The notes beneath the pieces are model-generated. The model searched no databases. It saw nothing but the letters and a program-made list of their open reading frames with translations, and was not told the DNA's origin. 7,363 bases of DNA, taken from the NCBI GenBank assembly GCA_002402295.1, contig DHFO01000025.1:1-7363 (forward strand). The letters are read 5' to 3'. The position numbers were made by a program, and so were the translations under genes. The DNA comes from Caldiserica bacterium UBA4822 (lineage in GTDB: Bacteria > Caldisericota > Caldisericia > Cryosericales > Cryosericaceae). This document shows positions 1 through 6,197 of the stretch, one piece after another (position 1 is the first letter of the stretch; the number at the start of each line of letters is the position of its first letter).

Positions 1-104
1 AAGCCCATGTCACTGATCTCCCGGTAGACCCGCTTGATGTTCTCGAAAGACGGGGGGTAACCGTACCTAGTGATCGCGTACAACCAGGCGCAACTCACCT
101 GCAT
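1..104 (-). CDS. Probable sugar-phosphate isomerase/epimerase, N-terminal part only
   Basis: The gene starts at the ATG at 104-102 and runs off the left edge, giving 34 residues beginning MQVSCAWLYAITRYGYPP and ending at ...EISDMG. A strong ribosome-binding site, AGGAGGAG (bases 115-108), sits 3 bases upstream of the ATG, and the stop of the LarA-like gene is only 11 bases away, so it is the next gene of the operon. The opening beta strand (VSCAWLYA), the 'YGYPPSFEN' segment and the helix ending in 'EISDMG' resemble the start of xylose-isomerase-like TIM-barrel proteins (sugar phosphate isomerase/epimerase family), where a first strand is followed by a helix ending in 'MGF'. The metal-binding and catalytic residues of that family lie beyond the window. 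If correct, the product would interconvert sugar, keto-sugar or sugar-acid isomers downstream of the racemase. The family call rests on a short N-terminus and is tentative; the existence of a gene is much safer than its identity. Confidence 0.66.
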   Translation of the reverse strand, partial: MQVSCAWLYAITRYGYPPSFENIKRVYREISDMG

Positions 105-107
105 ATG

Positions 108-115
108 CTCCTCCT
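108..115 (-). promoter_or_regulatory. Ribosome-binding site of the partial isomerase/epimerase gene
   Basis: AGGAGGAG on the minus strand, followed by CAT and the ATG at 104. It begins immediately after the TGA stop (118-116) of the LarA-like gene. It is the main reason for calling a real gene start here despite only 34 visible codons. Confidence 0.8.
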
Positions 116-1390
116 TCACTCCTTGCAGCAGGGAAGGATCTCTGCTGCATTCCGAACAATACCGATTGGACCGCGGCCTGCAGCGATGCGCTTGACTATG
201 GCCCCCTCCAAGTCCTCCGGACGCACGTAGCCGAAGCCCAGGCGGTGCGTCTCCTCACGACTGAGCCCTGTGGTCACCAGCGTCACGCGGAACTCCTGCT
301 TGATGTTGTTTAGATAGAGAGCCTCAGCAGCTGAGCACCGGTCCGTAACCTCTCCTCTAGCCAACTTCGCATGTATCTCCTCGTTGCTCAACGCTGCGAG
401 GCTGGCGACCTCGCCGTGTGTGGGCGCGAGTCCCTCCCAAAGAGGGGAAACAAGCAGTATCTCGCCGCCGCTCTCCGTACATGCGGCCGCACTGAAGAGA
501 CCCTTGTCTGCCTGGAACAGGTCACTGTCAAACGGATAGGGAGTCGCGATAGTTGTGGGAGTCCTTGCCTCGAAAGCGACCCCAAGGGTCTCTACCGCTT
601 GCTCGACACCCGCGCGGTGTGCGTCTACAGCATGTCCGGCAGCCACGTGGACGATTCTCCCCTCCCGGTTCAGAACAGTGTTGACAATGAACCTCAGGCC
701 GAGCTGAGATGCACACTGGTTCATCTCGTCTCTGCAGACGGACTGGAGTCTTCCAAACGCGGGGTGCTCCGCTCCCAACAGGTGAAAGGCACCGATGGTC
801 TGCCTACCAGCAATGCCTGGGAGAACCATCTTCGCCCCGCCTGACCAACCCGTCGGGTAGTGAGGCACAATATTCCCGAGAGCAATCACGACGTCTGCCT
901 GAGCAGCATGTCGGTTCACCCAGTAGTCGAACCCCGCTCTGCCTCTACCCAGGAGGACGAGCCCACTCTCGTAGTCTAGATCATCATGATCAAGCACTTC
1001 CACTCGTTGCAGGACGTTGCTGCCCAGCTTGGCGATCTTCTCCTTCTGGGTCATGGCTCGATGCGATCCCGAGGCCACAAGGATGCGCACGCGCTGATCA
1101 GGCACACCCAGTGCGTCAAGCTCGTCTAGCAGAGATCCAGCGAGCAGACCCGCTGGTGTCGGTCTAGTGTAATCATCGACAAGAATGACGACGTCTTTGG
1201 CGGAAGCCGCAATCGACTCGAGGCGGAGTCCACCGACGGGATCGCGAAGTGCCTGCAGTATGTGTCCGTAGGGGTCTTCGATCGCCTTCGTGGGATGCGG
1301 CTCAAGGACAAATCCGACAGCGGATCCAGGAAGGTTCAAGGACAGGATGTCGCTGCCATACTCGATCTCCACCGACCTCATTGCAGCCAC
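116..1390 (-). CDS. LarA-like nickel-pincer-nucleotide hydroxyacid racemase/epimerase
   Basis: This 424-residue protein has the length and motifs of the lactate racemase LarA superfamily (DUF2088 N-terminal domain plus LarA C-terminal domain). These cytosolic enzymes racemise or epimerise alpha-hydroxyacids with a nickel pincer nucleotide (NPN) cofactor. Visible motifs are DDYTRPTP (72-79), ASGSHR with His110, PHYPTGWSGGAKMVLPG with His177 and Lys187, His203, and FQADKGL with Gln293 and Lys296. By recalled comparison with Lactobacillus LarA these match Asp72/Arg75, His108, His174, the cofactor-bearing Lys184, the nickel ligand His200, and Gln295/Lys298, so the enzyme looks catalytically complete. 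The position of Tyr294 in LarA is Phe292 here. The chosen GTG start (1390) has GAGGTGA 4 bases upstream; an in-frame ATG at 1381 is the alternative. The gene begins 4 bases after the dppC stop, so its ribosome-binding site lies inside the dppC 3' end. The tail ends in LPCCKE. The substrate is not predictable: lactate, malate, longer hydroxyacids and aldonic acids are all used within this superfamily. The cofactor genes larB, larC and larE are not in the window. Confidence 0.92.
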   Translation of the reverse strand: MAAMRSVEIEYGSDILSLNLPGSAVGFVLEPHPTKAIEDPYGHILQALRDPVGGLRLESIAASAKDVVILVDDYTRPTPAGLLAGSLLDELDALGVPDQRVRILVASGSHRAMTQKEKIAKLGSNVLQRVEVLDHDDLDYESGLVLLGRGRAGFDYWVNRHAAQADVVIALGNIVPHYPTGWSGGAKMVLPGIAGRQTIGAFHLLGAEHPAFGRLQSVCRDEMNQCASQLGLRFIVNTVLNREGRIVHVAAGHAVDAHRAGVEQAVETLGVAFEARTPTTIATPYPFDSDLFQADKGLFSAAACTESGGEILLVSPLWEGLAPTHGEVASLAALSNEEIHAKLARGEVTDRCSAAEALYLNNIKQEFRVTLVTTGLSREETHRLGFGYVRPEDLEGAIVKRIAAGRGPIGIVRNAAEILPCCKE

Positions 1391-1394
1391 TCTC

Positions 1395-2267
1395 TCACCT
1401 CACCCCAAGAAGCTTGCGCGCGACTGGGCTTGCGAAATCCCTGAGTCGATCTCCCAAGATGCTTACTGACAGGACGACAGTAGAGATGCCAAGTCCCGGC
1501 AGGGTCGATGTCCACCATGCTACCTGAAGGTAGTCTTTGCCCTCGCGAGCGATCAATCCCCAACTCGGCATATCCGCAGGTACTCCCAGTCCCAAGTAGC
1601 TCAGTCCGGCCTCTGCAAGTATCGCATCACCTATACCTATGCTCGCAGCCACTAGCATGGCCGACGCTGAGTTGGGCAAGATGTGTCTCGCAACTATGCG
1701 GAGGTTGCTCGCACCAAGTGCCTGTGCGGCCATCACGTATTCCTCATTCCTGATGGAGAGGACGTCGGCCCGAGCGATCCTGAAGAACACAGCCCATCGG
1801 GCTACACCCAACACAAGGATCACCTGAACTAGCCCTGTACCAACCGAGGCCATTAGAGCAATGGCGAACAGCAGAAACGGAATGCTGAGCTGAACGTCAG
1901 CAAGCCGAGAGCAGATGCTGTCGAGTCCGCTTCCTCTGTACCCCGCAAGCAGACCGAGAGGGACACCAATGAGAAACGAGACGGACACTCCTAAGACACC
2001 CACAAGTACGGAGACTCGACACCCAAAGATCATCCTGCTGAGCAAGTCCCGTCCGAGGGAATCTGTGCCCAGGAGATACGTTGTGCCGGATCTTCCGGTA
2101 CCACCTGGGGGAGTGAGTCGATCGCGAAGCTGCATCACATGTGGGTCACCCGGAGGGCCTGCTGCGGCTAGAGCTAGTACGCAGATCAGGACGAACAGCG
2201 CCGCCACGCCCGACCATCCGAGGTGTCTCATCGCGCGAGTGATGGCAGATGTCGTCCTGGTTACCAT
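1395..2267 (-). CDS. dppC: Peptide/oligopeptide-type ABC transporter permease, DppC/OppC family
   Basis: The protein has 290 residues, the usual length for DppC/OppC, and is an inner-membrane subunit of a family 5 (peptide/opine/nickel/oligosaccharide) importer. It has an N-terminal membrane helix at about 19-37, a long loop ending in the family signature GTDSLGRDLLSRMIFG (67-82), and further helices at about 84-109, 127-165, 203-224 and 254-272. The EAA loop that docks onto the ATPase is clear at about 175-199 (EEYVMAAQALGASNLRIVAR followed by HILPN). The C-terminal segment after the last helix (LGDRLRDFASP) is also typical. The ATG at 2267-2265 overlaps the stop of the amidohydrolase gene by 7 bases, and only a weak AGGA lies 7 bases upstream, so translation is probably coupled to the preceding gene. 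It pairs with the DppB-type subunit at 4448-3531. The symbol denotes family only; the transported substrate could be a peptide, a sugar or an opine-like compound. Confidence 0.95.
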   Translation of the reverse strand: MVTRTTSAITRAMRHLGWSGVAALFVLICVLALAAAGPPGDPHVMQLRDRLTPPGGTGRSGTTYLLGTDSLGRDLLSRMIFGCRVSVLVGVLGVSVSFLIGVPLGLLAGYRGSGLDSICSRLADVQLSIPFLLFAIALMASVGTGLVQVILVLGVARWAVFFRIARADVLSIRNEEYVMAAQALGASNLRIVARHILPNSASAMLVAASIGIGDAILAEAGLSYLGLGVPADMPSWGLIAREGKDYLQVAWWTSTLPGLGISTVVLSVSILGDRLRDFASPVARKLLGVR

Positions 2268-3538
2268 TTCTCAGTCCTATTGGCAGTCTCTTCGATCTGT
2301 CGTACTACGTGTCCCTGCGCGACCACGGCTACAACCTCGCGCAAGGCCTCTACCGCGACAAGTGGGTTGCCTCGAACTACAACGATGTCCGCTACCTTGC
2401 CTGGCTCAACAGAACCGCAGTCCTGCTCAACCCCAAGCGCCTTCGCGGCCCAGAGTGTTGCCGCGCGAAGAGCATCCACGGGATCTAGCCCTGCCTCGAC
2501 AAGTAGAGCTGCCTCATGCGCAACAGTGTTGAACTCCTGATCGTCAGCCCCGGTTACCATCCCTATGCCTGTGGCCAACATCTCAGCTACGATGCCGATC
2601 CGCTCGACTTGTGATCCAAGAAGAGCTTGCCACTGTAACTTCGTCCGGCCATGCGGGTAGAAAGCTGCATTGGTTGGCACTACCACGATACCGGAGTCAG
2701 CGATCAGCCGTGCGACGTCTTTCTTGTACCGCAGGCCGTCCCTTCCGAGCCAGCAACAGTGCTCAATCATGTCAAACCCTGCTATGGCGACAGCCTCAAT
2801 CGCTTCGGTGGAATGGGCATGAGCGGTAATCCTCATGCCCAACTCATGCGCTTGGTCCGCCAAGCTTCGGAGCTCCTCTTTGGAGAGAAACAGCGATCGT
2901 ATCCCAGCAGCCCCGCTGATCATACCTCCGCTGGCAGTCACCTTAATGAAGTCAGCGCCGCCTTCATGCTGCTCCCGAACTGCAGCAGCGGCATCGGCCG
3001 GACCCGATACCTCGCGTCCCATCCAAGCCAAGTGCCCCTCTCTTGCCATGATCGGCAGACCGGCAAACAGCACACGAGGCGCAATCAGGCCGGCTTCTCT
3101 GATCCTCCGCAGGAACAAGGTGTCAAGGTGACGCCCTGCTCCGCAGTCACGGATTGTTGTGATCCCAGCGTGCAGGGCTTTGGCGCTGTTGCAGAGCATA
3201 CGTTCCAGCAAGGCCCGATCGCTCGACCTGAGCCAATCCTCTCTTGGGTCGGCAACACGAGATGGGCAGAGCTGGAGATGGTTATGACACTCGATGAGGC
3301 CGGGGATAACGGTGCAATCACTCCCGACGCTGATCTGCCACCCGCTGCTCTTTGTACAATCGGTCGCGGCAGTGTCCGCGGTCACTCCTACGACACGGCC
3401 TCCTTCGATCTCTACAGACACATCAGCCAGGAGCTTCCCCTGACGCGGATCAAAGAGACTACTGCAACGAAGAATCCCGGAGTCGCCACTCGCTCGCGGG
3501 GGGTAGGTGGATGCGGAAGCAGACACACGATCAGTCAT
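2261..3538 (-). CDS. Metal-dependent amidohydrolase (imidazolonepropionase/Xaa-Pro dipeptidase-like)
   Basis: This 425-residue protein of the amidohydrolase superfamily probably cleaves an amide, peptide or cyclic amide bond in the cytoplasm; no secretion signal is visible. It opens with the small beta-sandwich half (about 21-80), continues with the TIM barrel carrying the metal site, and returns to the sandwich at the end (SVEPGKVADIVVVRGNPL, 376-393). Candidate ligands are His85 and His87 in PGLIECHNHL, the lysine to be carboxylated, Lys199 (FIKVTASGG), His240 (TAHAHS), His260 (IEHC), and Asp332 (TGAD). This K-H-H-D pattern is that of the binuclear dipeptidase branch (Sgx9260-like) rather than of urease or dihydroorotase. 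The usual Asp of the PGLID motif is Glu83. About 20 N-terminal residues precede the recognisable domain, but the ATG at 3538 overlaps the end of dppB by 8 bases and has AAGGAT 5 bases upstream, so this start is kept. It sits between the two permease genes, which strongly suggests that it acts on the imported ligand. Substrate unknown. Confidence 0.9.
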   Translation of the reverse strand: MTDRVSASASTYPPRASGDSGILRCSSLFDPRQGKLLADVSVEIEGGRVVGVTADTAATDCTKSSGWQISVGSDCTVIPGLIECHNHLQLCPSRVADPREDWLRSSDRALLERMLCNSAKALHAGITTIRDCGAGRHLDTLFLRRIREAGLIAPRVLFAGLPIMAREGHLAWMGREVSGPADAAAAVREQHEGGADFIKVTASGGMISGAAGIRSLFLSKEELRSLADQAHELGMRITAHAHSTEAIEAVAIAGFDMIEHCCWLGRDGLRYKKDVARLIADSGIVVVPTNAAFYPHGRTKLQWQALLGSQVERIGIVAEMLATGIGMVTGADDQEFNTVAHEAALLVEAGLDPVDALRAATLWAAKALGVEQDCGSVEPGKVADIVVVRGNPLVAVEALREVVAVVAQGHVVRQIEETANRTEKW

Positions 3539-4448
3539 AGGCTATCCTTGGATCGAAGAGAGGGTACAGAAGATCGACTACTAGGTTGATTACGAGGAAC
3601 AGAGTTGCGATGACAAGAGTCCCTCCTTCGACGACAGGGAAGTCGCGGTTGGATATCGCATCCATCAGTAGACGTCCCACTCCCGGCCATGCGAAGACCG
3701 TCTCTACAATGATAGCCCCGCCGATGAGCCTCCCAAAGGTCATCGCAGCGTCAGTCACAGCGGGCCGCACTGCATTACGCAGAACATGCCGAAACAGAAC
3801 CGCACGTTCAGTGTTGCCCTTCGCTCTTGCAGTCCTGATGTAGTCTTGGCCAAGGACATCGACAACGCCGGCACGGAGGAAACGAGTCATACGTGCCAAG
3901 GGGATCACGGACAATGTAATCGCAGGAAGAATGAGAGAGGCCGCGGTCCTGCTTCCTCCGGTTGGCAACCACGGGATCCGCACGGCGAAGACCAGAATCA
4001 GCATGATGCCGAGCCAGAAGGATGGGATGGATTGCGCGGCGACCACTGACCCGCTTATGACCACATCTGCTGCTGTCCCTCTGCGATAGCCGGCCAGAGT
4101 GCCCAGTGGGACACCAAGGAGGCAGGCAACCGCGAGAGCTGTTGCTGCCAGCAGTAGGCTTCTCGGGAGTCGCTCCATGACAAGCTTCATCACGGGCTGC
4201 TTGTAGTAGATCGATCGCCCCAAGTCGAGACGCACGAAATTGAGAACAAGGCGCGCATACTGCTCATAGAGCGGACGATCAAGTCCAAACTCAGCCCGCA
4301 GCGCGGCTATGACATCAGGCTCCATGTTATGCGGTAACAGAAGGGCAACAGGATCCCCTGTCATACGCAGACCAACCACTACCAGCAGGGCAACACCAAG
4401 CCAGACAAAGATCATCTGACCGAGTCTTCTGGTGATATAGCGCCCCAT
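3531..4448 (-). CDS. dppB: Peptide/oligopeptide-type ABC transporter permease, DppB/OppB family
   Basis: A 305-residue inner-membrane permease subunit. I chose the ATG at 4448 (MGRYITRRLGQMIFVWLG) because it has GGAGG 4 bases upstream and gives the standard DppB N-terminus. The open frame extends 16 codons further up to 4496, but that part encodes basic non-family sequence and overlaps the intergenic hairpin. Membrane helices lie at about 11-29, 97-120, 131-158, 168-186, 233-252 and 272-294. The extracytoplasmic loop after helix 1 carries the usual GLDRPLYEQY segment (55-64). The EAA loop for ATPase contact is at about 201-229 (DYIRTARAKG...FRHVLRNAV). The C-terminus, LLYPLFDPRIAYD, is the classic end of this family. 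The 3' end overlaps the amidohydrolase start by 8 bases. It forms the membrane channel with the DppC-type protein encoded one gene further on. Confidence 0.95.
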   Translation of the reverse strand: MGRYITRRLGQMIFVWLGVALLVVVGLRMTGDPVALLLPHNMEPDVIAALRAEFGLDRPLYEQYARLVLNFVRLDLGRSIYYKQPVMKLVMERLPRSLLLAATALAVACLLGVPLGTLAGYRRGTAADVVISGSVVAAQSIPSFWLGIMLILVFAVRIPWLPTGGSRTAASLILPAITLSVIPLARMTRFLRAGVVDVLGQDYIRTARAKGNTERAVLFRHVLRNAVRPAVTDAAMTFGRLIGGAIIVETVFAWPGVGRLLMDAISNRDFPVVEGGTLVIATLFLVINLVVDLLYPLFDPRIAYD

Positions 4449-4450
4449 CC

Positions 4451-4457
4451 GTCCTCC
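4451..4457 (-). promoter_or_regulatory. Ribosome-binding site deciding the dppB start
   Basis: GGAGGAC on the minus strand, ending 2 bases before the ATG at 4448; the GGAGG core is 4 bases from the start codon. It is the third of three GGAGGAC copies in this intergenic region, and its complement GTCCTCC lies 20 bases upstream in the same transcript, within the hairpin at 4484-4468. Confidence 0.75.
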
Positions 4458-4467
4458 AGCCTTCGGA

Positions 4468-4484
4468 GTCCTCCGCCGGAGGAC
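4468..4484 (-). promoter_or_regulatory. GC-rich intercistronic hairpin between the binding-protein and dppB genes
   Basis: On the minus strand GTCCTCC-GGC-GGAGGAC forms a perfect 7-bp inverted repeat with a 3-base loop, in the 93 bases between the binding-protein stop (4542) and the dppB ATG (4448). There is no uridine run after it, so it is not a standard intrinsic terminator. Hairpins at this place in binding-protein operons are known to stabilise the upstream mRNA and lower expression of the permease genes. Here the arm complementary to a ribosome-binding site could alternatively pair with the dppB site at 4457-4451. The structure is seen in the sequence; its effect is inferred. Confidence 0.6.
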
Positions 4485-4541
4485 AGCCCCAAACACGCGG
4501 CCGTCCTCCGGCGTCGCCTGACTAGATCCGTAGTCCTGTGC

Positions 4542-6062
4542 CTACTTCAGCTTCATCTCGAGAACCCAGACCATCTCATCGGATCTGGGCGTCCAATCGA
4601 TCCGACCATTGATCCCGTAGTTGTCAGTCAACTGGAACAGGAAGATGATTGGGGCCTCTTCCACCACCATCTGATGCGCTGAATTCAGGAGAGCTACGCG
4701 GATCACCGGGTTCATCTCCCTCATCGCGGCGTCCAAGACGTTTGTGAAAGTCCCGTTGGCCCACAGGTTGATCTTGCTGCCAATTCTCAAGAACTCGTTG
4801 TAGGGGGTTGCAAGGTCAAAGTGCGGTGCTCCGTACCCAAGCACATAGAGCACAGCCCTGTCGTCCTTCTCTTCTTGGCGTGCCCGGAGCTCTCGGAAAT
4901 AGACACCCCACTCCTGACCTTTGTACGTGACCTTGAAGCCGTGACGCTCAAGCTGGCCCGCGATCGCTAACGTCAGCTCGCGGTCTTTCACGTACCGCCC
5001 AACGGGTCCGTTCAGTACGATCTCAAAGGGCTTGTCGTAACCGGCTGCTCTGAGCAACGCGAACGCTCGTGTCGGATCATACGGGTAAGGGCTGGCGGGA
5101 AGGTAGGGGTTGTTCCCTATGTACATCGGTGGCACCATGTTGTTGATGGGTGTTCCCAACCCCCCCATGACCGTCTCAATCAGCTCGTCGACATCGATAA
5201 GGTAGTTGATGGCTTGGCGTACCCGTGAGTCGGCGAACGGACCTCGTACGGCGTCGAAGAAAACGTACATCCCGCGTATGCTCGGCACTGACACAGCTCT
5301 TAGGTCTCGGCGTGCTGATATCGTACCCATGAGCTCTGGGGGGACGTTAACTATGATATCCACTTCACCGGACAGGAGAGCACCAAGCCGCGCAGAATCA
5401 TCGGGGATCTGCCGGAATTCCACCTCCTCGAATGGTGGAGATCCTCGCCAATGATCAGGATTAGCTCTGAGTTGCACGTATTCACCTGTGACCCAACGTA
5501 CGAACTTGTATGGGCCTGTTCCAACAGGGTTCGAGGCGAAAGCTGTGGCCCCCGCTCTTTCGAACGCCCCTTTGGGCAACATAGGGATAAGAGCTAGATT
5601 ATCAACAAGCGTTGGGAATGGAGTTGTTGTGGTGATCCTCAGAGTATGAGCATCCACGGCCTCGGCTTTGCTGACAGGGCTGATGTACGCCCTCCACTGA
5701 GACCCGACCCCAACCTCCATGATACGGTTGATCGTGAAAGCGACATCCTCAGCCGTGAACTCATGCCCCTCGTGCGTTCTCACTCCCTGGCGAAGCGTGA
5801 ACTCCCAGGTCAGGTCGTCCACAGACTTGTGTGAGAGGCAGAGAGCCGGTTGCCAGGTCTGTTCCATGTCACGAATATAGAGGTAGTCGTACAAGCAGGA
5901 GTAGATACTGGCACCCTGTCTATTCGCGTCTAGACTACCATCAAGGGTCCAGATTGATGCGCTGTTGCCGATCACAACCCTCGTCTGCGCAACCGCACCA
6001 AACACGAACCCACCAAGAAGAACACACAAGACCAACAGGACTACACTCCGCGTGTCTCGCAT
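4542..6062 (-). CDS. Family 5 extracellular solute-binding protein of the peptide-type ABC transporter
   Basis: A 506-residue binding protein (SBP_bac_5, DppA/OppA-like) that captures the ligand outside the membrane and delivers it to the DppB/DppC channel. The start is the ATG at 6062, with GAGGAGG 5 bases upstream; the frame opens 8 codons earlier at a GTG without such a site. The first 25 residues are a signal peptide: short basic start (MRDTR), hydrophobic core (VVLLVLCVLLGGFVFG), and AVA|QT cleavage. No lipobox cysteine is present at the cleavage site, so the product is probably periplasmic rather than lipid-anchored. The mature part has the family hallmarks: WEFTLRQGVRTHEG followed by FTAEDVAFTI (from about 86), NPVGTGPYKFVRW (about 178-190), and VRQAINYLIDVDEL in the second lobe. 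The ligand class cannot be read from sequence: family members bind peptides, nickel chelates, opines and oligosaccharides. It is the first structural gene after the repressor and lies 93 bases before dppB. Confidence 0.94.
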   Translation of the reverse strand: MRDTRSVVLLVLCVLLGGFVFGAVAQTRVVIGNSASIWTLDGSLDANRQGASIYSCLYDYLYIRDMEQTWQPALCLSHKSVDDLTWEFTLRQGVRTHEGHEFTAEDVAFTINRIMEVGVGSQWRAYISPVSKAEAVDAHTLRITTTTPFPTLVDNLALIPMLPKGAFERAGATAFASNPVGTGPYKFVRWVTGEYVQLRANPDHWRGSPPFEEVEFRQIPDDSARLGALLSGEVDIIVNVPPELMGTISARRDLRAVSVPSIRGMYVFFDAVRGPFADSRVRQAINYLIDVDELIETVMGGLGTPINNMVPPMYIGNNPYLPASPYPYDPTRAFALLRAAGYDKPFEIVLNGPVGRYVKDRELTLAIAGQLERHGFKVTYKGQEWGVYFRELRARQEEKDDRAVLYVLGYGAPHFDLATPYNEFLRIGSKINLWANGTFTNVLDAAMREMNPVIRVALLNSAHQMVVEEAPIIFLFQLTDNYGINGRIDWTPRSDEMVWVLEMKLK

Positions 6063-6197
6063 GAGAACCTCCTCGATCACAGCCACGTCCTCTCCAAATC
6101 ACCGCGCAGCTTTGCTGGATCAGTCGAACTCATCCCCCGGCCACCACCCCCCGATCTACAGCCATTCGAGACCCACAGCCAGAGAGAGGCAGAGAGG
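6063..6197 (-). other. Short intergenic region between gntR and the binding-protein gene
   Basis: These 135 bases hold the binding-protein ribosome-binding site (GAGGAGG at 6074-6068) and little else that I can support. I see no convincing -35/-10 pair and no copy of the AT-rich palindrome found in front of gntR. The likeliest reading is that the transporter genes are transcribed through gntR from the promoter at 6937-6908, although a weak internal promoter cannot be excluded. Confidence 0.45.

Noticed and set aside
371..1167. Overlapping plus-strand frames opposite the LarA-like gene
   Set aside because: Antisense to conserved active-site codons of the LarA homologue, with no family resemblance of their own.
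1915..2532. A 205-codon plus-strand open frame opposite the dppC and amidohydrolase ends
   Set aside because: Rich in Arg, Pro and Ser, no motif, and antisense to two well-supported genes.
2651..3589. A 312-codon plus-strand open frame opposite the amidohydrolase gene
   Set aside because: It lies entirely antisense to a gene with full metal-site motifs and runs past its start. The predicted protein has no recognisable motif or membrane/secretion signal and shows the mixed composition of a shadow frame.
4468..4484. Reading the intergenic hairpin as an intrinsic terminator
   Set aside because: No uridine tract follows it on the minus-strand transcript; the sequence runs on into the dppB ribosome-binding site.
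4449..4496. The 16-codon upstream extension of the dppB frame
   Set aside because: It lacks DppB family sequence and runs through the hairpin; the ATG at 4448 has a strong ribosome-binding site and the standard N-terminus.
6063..6086. The GTG start 8 codons before the binding-protein ATG
   Set aside because: It would put the ribosome-binding site GAGGAGG inside the coding region and add acidic residues before the signal peptide.
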